A stretch of DNA of 6,589 nt, from contig CAKZLA010000074.1 in the NCBI GenBank assembly GCA_937124525.1, positions 1-6,589 of the forward strand, given 5' to 3'. The position numbers and the translations under genes are program-made. Source of the DNA: an uncultured Desulfobacterium sp. GTDB lineage: Bacteria; Desulfobacterota; Desulfobacteria; Desulfobacterales; Desulfobacteraceae. The notes under the pieces are model-generated. The model searched no databases, was not told the DNA's origin, and was given only the letters and a program-made list of their open reading frames with translations. Position 1 is the stretch's first letter. Every line of letters begins with the position of its first letter. Positions 1 through 6,577 of this stretch are shown here, piece after piece.

Positions 1-1
1 A

Positions 2-661
2 GACACTGCAGATGACCCTAACAATCCTCAAATGAGAAGCTTAAGTTACAATGTCTTTAACGTAGGAACTGAAACCGTAAAAGCATCATCTGATTGGTCT
101 GTATCATACTTATACTATAATGCTTTTGACGCCAATGACTATGGCATTCTATTATACGACTACTATACTGACGACTACAATTCTCCAGGTCAAAACGGTG
201 ATATGGGTTCAGGTCCTGCATCAAGCGGCAACTGGTGGAACCATGTTGATGTCCCAGGAAATTCAAGTATATCACAGGCAGTTCTGGGTACACAAGAAAA
301 CTTCAGATGGGGTTATGAAATTCCAGGCATCACAGGATACTACTACTTAGTCATGATCGCTGACACTTATGATGTATTAAATGATAAAGATAAAGACAAC
401 AATTATTACTATATGACAGATGGAGAAGGATGGCCAATATATTTTGAAAATGGTAAGCCAGAAACGGCAATGCCTGCACCTCAACCAGTAAATACAAAAT
501 CAGCTCAAACTATTAAAAATGAGCAGCACCTTGCACCAGCTTTGAGAAATGCTGACAATAAAAATGCATATACAAAAACAGAAATCCAAGAGATGATAAA
601 AGCACATAAAAAGAATGGCAAACTAGAAGAAGCAATTTCTAGATTCAAGAAAAGATCATAA
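2..661 (+). CDS. C-terminal part of a secreted CARDB/Ig-like protein (5' end outside window)
   Basis: The reading frame is open from the first bases, so the ATG at 32 is probably internal and the gene starts outside the window; 219 codons are visible. Residues about 10-120 look like a beta-sandwich of the CARDB type (a bacterial extracellular adhesion/stalk module). A strand with 'NVGTETVKASSDWSVSYLYY' is followed much later by a 'YYYLVMIADTYDVLNDKD' strand, the position where CARDB domains carry a xYYLxVxxDxxNxVxExxE pattern. The region is rich in Tyr, Asp, Asn and Gly and has no cysteine, as is common in exported proteins. It is followed by a Pro/Gln/Asn linker and a basic, probably helical tail ending KKRS. 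An intrinsic terminator lies 25 bases after the TAA, so this is the last gene of its transcript. The domain name is inferred from pattern only; another Ig-like fold is possible. The substrate is unknown. Confidence 0.7.
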   Translation, partial: DTADDPNNPQMRSLSYNVFNVGTETVKASSDWSVSYLYYNAFDANDYGILLYDYYTDDYNSPGQNGDMGSGPASSGNWWNHVDVPGNSSISQAVLGTQENFRWGYEIPGITGYYYLVMIADTYDVLNDKDKDNNYYYMTDGEGWPIYFENGKPETAMPAPQPVNTKSAQTIKNEQHLAPALRNADNKNAYTKTEIQEMIKAHKKNGKLEEAISRFKKRS

Positions 662-686
662 AAGATTATACCCTATTAAAATCAAT

Positions 687-722
687 AAAGAGGCCAGCTT
701 ATACAAGCGGTCTCTTTTTTTT
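687..722 (+). terminator. Rho-independent terminator after the CARDB-like gene
   Basis: A 9-bp stem (687-695 with 709-717, one G-T wobble) is followed inward by a bulged A and a second 4-bp stem GCTT/AAGC closing an ATAC loop. An uninterrupted T run lies at 715-722. It sits just after the stop codon at 661 on the same strand and has the classical layout of an intrinsic terminator. Confidence 0.9.
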
Positions 723-800
723 ATTACAAATAGCAATGTGTTTTACGTCAGCATTTTATTTTTAAGCTCTTTTGTATCTTTATTTACACATTTGTTAATT

Positions 801-1016
801 ATGGTATCATATAGGATTCTAATTGTAGCTTCTGTTTTATTTTGTTCAACTAAAGTCTTCTCACAAGAAAGCAATTTAAACAACATTAATTCCATTTTAA
901 AGGAATGTAACTCTGGAGAATACGGATTGTCTTTAAAAATGCTAAAGGGAAACTTGACGAATTTTTTTAAATCACTCTTTGAAGTAATTTTTTTAATGGT
1001 TATCATCCGAAAATAA
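801..1016 (+). CDS. Small exported protein of unknown function, possibly broken at its 3' end
   Basis: The 71-codon frame from the ATG at 801 begins with a good signal peptide: a short basic start (MVSYR), a hydrophobic core (ILIVASVLF) and a likely cleavage after VFS or VFSQ near residue 21. A GTG at 738 would add 21 hydrophobic residues and bury this signal peptide, so I prefer 801. No clear Shine-Dalgarno is visible. The mature part (ESNLNNINSILKECNSGEYG...) looks like the N-terminus of a longer helical protein, but after about residue 50 the frame becomes hydrophobic and ends in FLMVIIRK. Two copies of an 11-base AATTTTTTTAA motif (960-970 and 986-996) lie in this tail, and homopolymer runs are prone to frameshifts. 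A neighbouring frame reads NGYHPKIIKGF before its own stop. It may therefore be a degraded or frameshifted gene. The region is very AT-rich. I do not recognise the family. Confidence 0.4.
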   Translation: MVSYRILIVASVLFCSTKVFSQESNLNNINSILKECNSGEYGLSLKMLKGNLTNFFKSLFEVIFLMVIIRK

Positions 1017-1033
1017 TTAAAGGCTTTTAATTA
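1014..1033. repeat. AT-rich inverted repeat between convergent frames
   Basis: A perfect 8-bp arm TAATTAAA (1014-1021) is repeated in inverse at 1026-1033 around a GGCT loop. It includes the stop codon of the 801-1016 frame and lies before the end of the minus-strand lysine-rich frame, where a bidirectional terminator could sit. The stem has no G-C pair and no long T run follows, so a terminator role is only a weak suggestion. Confidence 0.35.
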
Positions 1034-1081
1034 GCCCAAATCTACAAAAAAGAAATAGATAATTAATTTATTGGCGACAAG

Positions 1082-1309
1082 TTAATTATTATCAGGGTCA
1101 TAATTTTTGTTGTAATTTTTAGCGTCTTTTTTCTTTTGCTTTTTATCTTCTTTAGCCTTCTTTTTTGCTTCTTTTTCTAAACGTTTTTGTGCTTTGGTTT
1201 TTTTGACTTTTAATTTTTTAACCTTTTTCTTACTGGCCTTAACTTTTTTAACCTTACGCTGTTTTTTGTCTTTTTTATTTATTTTTATACCTATTCTATT
1301 TTTATCTGA
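1082..1309 (-). pseudogene. Lysine-rich C-terminal fragment without a start codon
   Basis: Read on the minus strand, 75 codons are open between a TGA at 1310-1312 and the TAA at 1082-1084. Thirty-two of the 75 residues are lysine. The fragment contains runs such as KKVKASKKKVKKLKVKK and RLEKEAKKKAKEDKKQKKK, then a distinct lysine-poor tail DAKNYNKNYDPDNN. There is no ATG, GTG or TTG in frame, so if this is a gene its 5' part has been lost at or near position 1,310. The mixture of Lys with Glu, Ala, Gln and Asp in the middle, and the change of composition at the end, look like a protein tail rather than plain poly-A sequence. It overlaps the first codons of the plus-strand pilY1 frame; both cannot be native. 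The function is unknown; a basic nucleic-acid- or surface-binding tail would be a guess. Confidence 0.45.
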
Positions 1310-4300
1310 TCAAGTGGGAGCAGATCAAATAGAAATAACAGTTGATATTGTGGACCAGGCTGGCAATCCAGTTTCTGGAGTTCAATGGGAAGTCTCTCGC
1401 ACACAGTCTAATTGCAGTTTTTGGGGATGCGGGTGTACGACGACTCATGGTGGGCCTTTTGATAGCGGTGTTACGTATATTGCGTATTTGGGTTGGCCTT
1501 CAAATTATTATAGTTGTACATATAGAATTGAATTCACAGATGTTGATGGTTACGAAACGCCTGATCCCATAACTGTCAGTTTGAGACCTCCTGAAACAAC
1601 TGTTGTGACGGGTATTTATACATCTGCTGGTTCTACCTGGTACAAAGATGCAGATGCAGATGGTTATTCAGATCAATCCGCTGCTTCGATTATTCAAGAG
1701 ACGCGACCGGACGGTTATTCTCTTGAAAATGAATTATCAGGTATTAATAATGATTGTAATGATGGCAATGCGGCAATTCATCCAGGTGCCACTGAAGTGT
1801 GCGACACAATTGATAACAACTGCGATGGAAACATTGATGAGGGGGTAACAACCATCTACTACAGGGACAACGATGGGGATGGTTATGGCAATTCCACAAA
1901 TACCATCCAGGCCTGCTCTGTTCCTTCTGGTTATGTTTCCGATAGCGCCGATTGTAATGATGATAACTCGGCTGTTCATCCGGGAGCTGTGGAAATATGT
2001 GATACGGTGGACAATGATTGTGACGGAGAAGTTGATGAAGGTGTGACGAATATTTATTATCGGGACAATGATGGTGACGGATATGGGGATTCATCCACAA
2101 CCACCACAGGCTGCTCAGCCCCTTCAGGTTATGTTTCTGATAATACAGACTGTAATGACAGTGATGCGACAATACATCCAGGGGGGTCAGAAGTATGTGA
2201 TGGTGTGGATAATGACTGTGATGGAGACATTGATGATGGTTTGACCACCACCACTTATTACCGGGACGATGATGGTGACGGCTTCGGAGATCCTGATCCG
2301 GAAAAAACCACCCAGGCCTGCTCAGCCCCTTCAGGGTATGTTTCTGATAACACGGACTGTAATGACAGTGATGTGGCAATACACCCAGGGGCTTCAGAAG
2401 TATGCGATGATGATGTGGATAATAACTGTGACGGAGAGATTGATGAAACTACCACTTATTATCGTGATGACGATGGAGACGGATACGGAGATTCAGGTAA
2501 TACCACCCAGTCCTGTTTTGCTCCTTCAGGTTATGTGGCTGACAATACTGACTGTGATGATTCAAATGCTGCAATCCATCCAGGTGTAGTGGATTACTGT
2601 GGCGACGGCATTGATAAGGATTGCAGCGGCACCAATGCCGACTGTGATGGCTCCTTATGCGTAGATATCTCAGACGTGCCTCTCGATACGCAGTTTCAGG
2701 CAGCAGCAGCAAATATCATGTTTGTTCTGGATAATTCCGGTTCCATGGATTTTTCATTTTTAACTTCGGAAAGTGGTGGTGGTTTCGGCGAGTATGATTA
2801 TGTGTTTCCCATGTCAGAGAACAAGTATTCCGGGGATCTTCCTGCGGAACATAGAGATTTGTGGAAATCCCAGTGGGCAGGATACAATAAACTTTATTAC
2901 GATCCGTCAATTGTTTATAAGCCTTGGCCTGCTACCGCCTCTTACGGTAACCTTCAGGCATTTTCAGGTTCCAGCAGTTCACTTGTGAAAACCCATCCCG
3001 TCATTGGCAATGAAACCCTGGATCTGGACAACGAATATTCTTCCAGTTATTATTCTGGAATTTCCATTAAAAATGCCCATTATTATACCCAATATAATAA
3101 TAACACCTATCTTGTAATGATGGCAAATGGTGGGATGAACTATTACAGGTTGAATGATGATTCCGAAGACAGTGTCAAGAATTCTGGCCTTACTCAATTG
3201 GTGGGAGACAATATTCCTGCCGCAATTATTCCCACCAGCATAGATACTCAAACTGCCTATGACAGCGCAAGACAAAATTTTGCCAACTGGTTTACATTTT
3301 ACAGGCGCAGATCCTTGAGTGCCAACGTAGCGCTGGCCAATGTGATTAAAAGTATGAGTGGTGTAAATGTCGGTATTTATACCATTAACCAGAATCCAAC
3401 TTCCAATCCTGATGATTACATTGCTCAGTCGGTGCTGCCTGTTCATGTGGATGGTGCTGATTATACTGATACCCTATTGGATCTTCTTTATGAATTGGAA
3501 ATCCAGTATAACGTGGGCACACCTTTAAGAAAGGGTCTTAAGGCGGTGGGGCAATATTTTGACGACACAGATAGTGTTAATCCCACTGGCTTGGGATCTT
3601 CTCCTTTTGAAAGCTTGGCCAATGGGGGGGCATGTCAACAGACATTTGCCATTCTCATGACAGATGGTTATTGGAGCGGTGACAGCCCAAGTATAAGCGA
3701 TCAGGATGGAGACGGTCACAGTAATACCTTGGCTGATGTGGCCATGTATTTTTATAAAAACGATTTGTCCAATCTTGCGGATCTCGTTCCTGTTAATTCT
3801 TTCGATACTCAGACAACCCAGCACATGGTGACATATGGAGTGGCCTTTGGTGTTAATGGTACTTTGGATCCGGCTGATTATCCCGATTGTCCGGAGAATT
3901 GTTCAACCGATATATCCTTTAATCCCAACTGTGATGATTGTCCCACATGGCCCGATCCCAACAGTGATGCCAGAAAAATAGACGATTTATACCATGCGAC
4001 AGTTAATGCCAGAGGGGAGCTTTGGAGTGCAGATAATCCATCAGCTTTGGCAACTGCTCTGGAATCGTTGCTGCAGGATATTGAACTTCGTATGGGTTCC
4101 GGGGCTTCCCTTACCATCAATTCCCAACAATTGAACGATGGCACCGTGCTCTATCAGGGCACTTACTCCACTGACACATGGTCCGGTGATATAAAAGCAT
4201 ATGGACTCAATCAAACCACAGGAGATATAAATGCTACGGCTAACTGGTCTGCCGCCAAAGAGTTGGCGGATGATTTGTCGGTTTCAGGGGGGTGGTCCAG

Positions 4301-6008
4301 TGATAGTGGTAGGAAAGTCTTTACCCTTGGTAATTCAGGTGGAATTTCTTTTGAATCTAACAATTCAACTGAGATCGGGTTGTCTGACAATTTGATTAAT
4401 TATATCAGAGGTGATGACAGCAATGAAGGACATGTGTCGGGTCAGTACAGGGTCCGAAGTGAAAGTTTTGGAGACATTGTTCATTCTGCACCTTATCTTG
4501 TTAATAATACTATTTTTGCAGGTGCCAATGACGGTATGATTCATGCTTTTAACACCACAGATGGAACGGAGCGCTTTGCCTATGTACCCAAGCTCGTTGT
4601 ACCTAATTTGCATGAATTGACCAATCAGGATTACAGCCATAAATATTTTGTTGATTTAACCCCCTATGCGAAGTCGGTTGGTAGCGACACCACTCTTCTG
4701 GTTGGAGGGCTTGGAAAAGGGGGGAAAGGATATTATTGTCTGGATATTTCAGATGTCGCTACCCCGACAGCACTTGAAGTTGTTAAATGGGAGTACCCAA
4801 ATGGTACCACGGACAATGATCTTGGGTATTCGTTTTCCAGGGCATACATAGTTAATTCCAATGTGGGATGGGTGGTTATTTTTGCAAACGGGTATGACAG
4901 TTATAATTCCAATGCTGTTCTATATGTGCTGAATGCCTTGACGGGTAACTTGATAGTAAAATTTGACACGGACCCCAACGATGGAGACGATAGCTGCAAT
5001 GGACTCTCCACACCTGCCTTAATTGATACGAACTTGGACGGTAAAGTGGATTATGCCTATGCCGGAGATCTTCAAGGTGAGTTGTGGAAATTTGATCTGA
5101 CCGGCGCTACTACCGATGACTGGCATGTTTCATATGGGGGGAATTCTTTATTCCAGGCAAAAAATAAAAGTGGGACCGTTCAACCTATTACCACCAAACC
5201 GGATGTGATAGGTCACTGTGACGGCAGCAAGGCTGGATATATTGTGATTGTTGGAACGGGGCGTTATCTGGGAGATGCCGATGTGTCCGATACGGCGGTA
5301 CAGACTATTTATGGGATCTGGGATTGGGCAGAAGAGTGGGAGAATGAAGGAGATGGTGATGAGGAAAAGGACCCCGCTGATAAATATTATGGCGTTTTAG
5401 GTGTACCCCAGAGCGAAACCCGCACGTTGTCAAATATTTCAAGCCTTTCATATCTGTCGGATACCGCAAAGGCAGTGACCCTGTTGGAGCAGACGGTGGT
5501 GATGTCAAACAACACTGTCCGAGTATTGAGTGATAATGATATTAACTGGTATTCACCTGGAACGGACGTCGGAGAACATGTGGGGTGGTATTTCGATCTT
5601 CCATTGACCGGAGAGCGGGTTATCCGGGATTTTGAAGTCAGAGACAATATAGCCATCATGCTTTCTTCCATTCCGTCCAACACGCCGTGTGAGGCCGGGG
5701 GCAGTTCGGTTATTCTGGAGTTGGATGTCTGCTCAGGTAGTCGTTTAAATGATCCTCAGTTCGATTACAATGAAGATGGTGAGATTGATGATGATGATTT
5801 GGTTGAAATTGATGACCCGGATAATCCTGGAGAGAAGATATACGTTCCTCCCACGGGGTTGAAAAAGCCTGAGATGTTGTACCCTCCAGTTATTATTTCA
5901 TTACCGGGAAAAGATCTGAAAATTTTTTCAAAATCTTTGGGAAATATGTATCCTCTTGGTGAAAAACCAGAGCAGATTGGCGTGTACTATTGGAAAGAAT
6001 CTAACTGA
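1194..6008 (+). CDS. pilY1: PilY1-type pilus-tip adhesin with an N-terminal MopE-like repeat array
   Basis: PilY1/PilC proteins sit at the tip of type IV pili or on the cell surface and govern pilus extension, adhesion and surface sensing; this one probably does the same. Residues about 44-145 are a beta-rich region with four Cys. Residues 149-486 hold five MopE-type Cys/Asp repeats. A VWA domain follows from about 507 with a complete MIDAS: D513, S515, S517, T776 and D824. It contains a Cys cluster (C899, C903, C913, C916) and the family motif DLYHATVNARGE (931-942). The PilY1 C-terminal propeller covers about 1090-1380, with GDIVHSAP, FAGANDGMIHAF and the calcium loop DTNLDGKVD (1278-1286). 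An acidic insert (about 1378-1395) and an EF-hand-like loop (1524-1535) follow. PilY1 proteins are usually 1,000-1,200 residues; the extra length is mostly the repeats. The start is unresolved: the given TTG is only the first possible codon. Residues 1-24 are the antisense of a lysine-rich frame. FLFIFIPILFLSDQVGA (27-43) may be the remains of the true signal peptide, reachable from a TTG at 1266. Confidence 0.9.
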   Translation: MVFLTFNFLTFFLLALTFLTLRCFLSFLFIFIPILFLSDQVGADQIEITVDIVDQAGNPVSGVQWEVSRTQSNCSFWGCGCTTTHGGPFDSGVTYIAYLGWPSNYYSCTYRIEFTDVDGYETPDPITVSLRPPETTVVTGIYTSAGSTWYKDADADGYSDQSAASIIQETRPDGYSLENELSGINNDCNDGNAAIHPGATEVCDTIDNNCDGNIDEGVTTIYYRDNDGDGYGNSTNTIQACSVPSGYVSDSADCNDDNSAVHPGAVEICDTVDNDCDGEVDEGVTNIYYRDNDGDGYGDSSTTTTGCSAPSGYVSDNTDCNDSDATIHPGGSEVCDGVDNDCDGDIDDGLTTTTYYRDDDGDGFGDPDPEKTTQACSAPSGYVSDNTDCNDSDVAIHPGASEVCDDDVDNNCDGEIDETTTYYRDDDGDGYGDSGNTTQSCFAPSGYVADNTDCDDSNAAIHPGVVDYCGDGIDKDCSGTNADCDGSLCVDISDVPLDTQFQAAAANIMFVLDNSGSMDFSFLTSESGGGFGEYDYVFPMSENKYSGDLPAEHRDLWKSQWAGYNKLYYDPSIVYKPWPATASYGNLQAFSGSSSSLVKTHPVIGNETLDLDNEYSSSYYSGISIKNAHYYTQYNNNTYLVMMANGGMNYYRLNDDSEDSVKNSGLTQLVGDNIPAAIIPTSIDTQTAYDSARQNFANWFTFYRRRSLSANVALANVIKSMSGVNVGIYTINQNPTSNPDDYIAQSVLPVHVDGADYTDTLLDLLYELEIQYNVGTPLRKGLKAVGQYFDDTDSVNPTGLGSSPFESLANGGACQQTFAILMTDGYWSGDSPSISDQDGDGHSNTLADVAMYFYKNDLSNLADLVPVNSFDTQTTQHMVTYGVAFGVNGTLDPADYPDCPENCSTDISFNPNCDDCPTWPDPNSDARKIDDLYHATVNARGELWSADNPSALATALESLLQDIELRMGSGASLTINSQQLNDGTVLYQGTYSTDTWSGDIKAYGLNQTTGDINATANWSAAKELADDLSVSGGWSSDSGRKVFTLGNSGGISFESNNSTEIGLSDNLINYIRGDDSNEGHVSGQYRVRSESFGDIVHSAPYLVNNTIFAGANDGMIHAFNTTDGTERFAYVPKLVVPNLHELTNQDYSHKYFVDLTPYAKSVGSDTTLLVGGLGKGGKGYYCLDISDVATPTALEVVKWEYPNGTTDNDLGYSFSRAYIVNSNVGWVVIFANGYDSYNSNAVLYVLNALTGNLIVKFDTDPNDGDDSCNGLSTPALIDTNLDGKVDYAYAGDLQGELWKFDLTGATTDDWHVSYGGNSLFQAKNKSGTVQPITTKPDVIGHCDGSKAGYIVIVGTGRYLGDADVSDTAVQTIYGIWDWAEEWENEGDGDEEKDPADKYYGVLGVPQSETRTLSNISSLSYLSDTAKAVTLLEQTVVMSNNTVRVLSDNDINWYSPGTDVGEHVGWYFDLPLTGERVIRDFEVRDNIAIMLSSIPSNTPCEAGGSSVILELDVCSGSRLNDPQFDYNEDGEIDDDDLVEIDDPDNPGEKIYVPPTGLKKPEMLYPPVIISLPGKDLKIFSKSLGNMYPLGEKPEQIGVYYWKESN
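1262..1312. other. Probable junction between two unrelated DNA segments
   Basis: Two divergent reading frames collide here and neither has a usable start. The minus-strand lysine-rich frame runs into a stop at 1310-1312. The plus-strand pilY1 frame has no in-frame ATG in its first 500 codons and no Shine-Dalgarno before its TTG or GTG codons. To the left the DNA is very AT-rich; to the right the base composition rises and codons become ordinary for the pilY1 gene. The breakpoint cannot be placed exactly: the pilY1 side could begin anywhere from about 1,262 (if FLSFLFIFIP is native signal peptide) to about 1,312. Cause (deletion, insertion or chimeric assembly) is inference. Confidence 0.5.
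1638..2651 (+). repeat. Five tandem MopE-type metal-binding-motif units inside pilY1
   Basis: Five units of about 66-70 codons begin at 1638, 1848, 2046, 2244 and 2448. Each has the order: YYRD-x-DGDGYGD (a TSP3-like Asp-rich loop), a Cys followed by a PSGYVSD-type segment, DCND, AIHPGAxEVCD, and VDNDCDGEIDE. This matches the 'putative metal-binding motif' family named for MopE of Methylococcus capsulatus. Units 2-5 carry four conserved Cys; unit 1 lacks the first one and has a divergent middle (RPDGYSLENELSG), and unit 5 ends differently (CGDGIDKDCSGTNADCDG), as expected for capping repeats. Units 3 and 4 are nearly identical in DNA: 2111-2166 and 2318-2373 differ at only 3 of 56 bases. The Asp loops suggest calcium; copper binding as in MopE is not shown by this sequence. 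Confidence 0.9.
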
Positions 6009-6031
6009 TTAAGATGATTGCTTACAGTTTT

Positions 6032-6038
6032 AAAGAGG
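6032..6038 (+). promoter_or_regulatory. Ribosome binding site fixing the start of the small secreted-protein gene
   Basis: AAAGAGG lies six bases before the ATG at 6045 and is a good Shine-Dalgarno. It decides for this ATG over the in-frame TTG at 6018, which would add nine residues (MLTVLKRHT) and spoil the signal peptide. Confidence 0.75.
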
Positions 6039-6044
6039 CATACC

Positions 6045-6401
6045 ATGAAAAAGATCATGATTGTTTGTCTGATATGGTGGAATATGGCAGGCATATCCCT
6101 TGGTCAGACGGAGTTGGCGTTACCGGAAATCCTTGAACCTGTTTCTCCAGATATGCCGGCAATAGAACAAGAAGACGGTCGTCCTGCGCAACGGTTTGAC
6201 TACCAGGGGGCAATTACGGGGTTTGAGGATGGTGCAGTTTTAATCAATTATAAATTTTTTTTTCTTGACCCTAAGGCTACTTATTGGTCTGGGAATGGAA
6301 AGACTTTGAACAAAAGCAGTTTTCGAATCGGAAATAAAGTTGGCTGTGTGTTGAATTCTGAAGGAAGAATTTTTGAACTTTGGGAAATCCCCAAGGATTA
6401 A
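6045..6401 (+). CDS. Small exported protein encoded directly downstream of pilY1
   Basis: The 118-residue protein begins with a typical signal peptide: MKK, a hydrophobic core (IMIVCLIWWNMAGI) and probable cleavage after SLG near residue 20. The mature part starts with a Pro/Glu-rich linker to about residue 45. A compact region of beta-strand pattern follows: QRFDYQGAITGFEDGAVLIN, a segment with FFFLDPKATYWS, then SSFRIGNKVGCVLNSEGRIFELW to the end. The alternation of 'G-x-I...G-x-V-x-I' and 'F-x-x-G-x-x-V-G...G-x-I-x-x-L-W' suggests a small beta-barrel of the OB or SH3 kind. I recall similar small secreted proteins beside pilY1 in Desulfobacterota, but have no named family. It lies 36 bases after the pilY1 stop, with no terminator between, so the two are probably co-transcribed and this may be a periplasmic partner of PilY1 or of the pilus. 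It has one cysteine in the mature part (in VGCVLN), which is unusual for an exported protein. Confidence 0.8.
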   Translation: MKKIMIVCLIWWNMAGISLGQTELALPEILEPVSPDMPAIEQEDGRPAQRFDYQGAITGFEDGAVLINYKFFFLDPKATYWSGNGKTLNKSSFRIGNKVGCVLNSEGRIFELWEIPKD

Positions 6402-6534
6402 ATTTTGTGATTATAGTGCCAGTCACATGACTTTATACCGAAAATTAGCATTGTTTTTATTGAACTGCTTTGTTTAATTGAAAAAAATGTTTTTCAGTGG
6501 TAAAGATTCGGTCAGCACCCCATCTTCACCTAAG

Positions 6535-6577
6535 TTTGGCCTGCTCACATAGCATTAGTATGCTACGCAGTCCCAAA
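6535..6577. repeat. Stepped hairpin / imperfect inverted repeat at the window end
   Basis: Three stacked stems share one axis: TTTGG (6535-6539) with CCAAA (6573-6577), CTGC (6541-6544) with GCAG (6567-6570), and TAGCAT (6550-6555) with ATGCTA (6560-6565) around a TAGT loop. They are separated by small asymmetric internal loops, giving 15 paired bases. No T run follows, so it is not a typical terminator. It lies in the non-coding stretch 6402-6589, in which I see no ORF and no clear promoter. A REP-like intergenic repeat, a mobile-element end or a structured RNA are all possible. Confidence 0.5.

Noticed and set aside
738..800. GTG at 738 as the start of the small gene ending at 1016
   Set aside because: It would put a second hydrophobic segment in front of a complete signal peptide that begins at the ATG at 801.
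1194..1266. An N-terminal membrane segment on the pilY1 product
   Set aside because: The hydrophobic residues arise from reading the complement of lysine codons of the minus-strand frame, not from a plausible leader; no basic n-region or ribosome binding site is present.
1744..2379. A 211-codon open frame on the minus strand
   Set aside because: It is the antisense shadow of the MopE-type repeats. Its His/Pro/Tyr-rich sequence mirrors the Asp/Gly codons of the plus strand, and the plus strand shows clear domain motifs.
1638..2651. Tandem repeats that could suggest a CRISPR array
   Set aside because: Units are about 200 bases, in frame, and encode conserved protein motifs; there are no short identical repeats with unique spacers.
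6018..6044. TTG at 6018 as the start of the small downstream gene
   Set aside because: The ATG at 6045 has a good ribosome binding site and gives a normal signal peptide.
6421..6495. Terminator candidates after the last gene (AGTC/GACT at 6421-6432 and GAAAAA/TTTTTC at 6480-6495)
   Set aside because: Stems are only 4-6 pairs, one almost purely A-T, and neither has a proper T run after it.
6535..6553. Sigma-54 promoter (TTGGCC...) in the terminal intergenic region
   Set aside because: The -24 GG and -12 GC elements do not have the required sequence or spacing.
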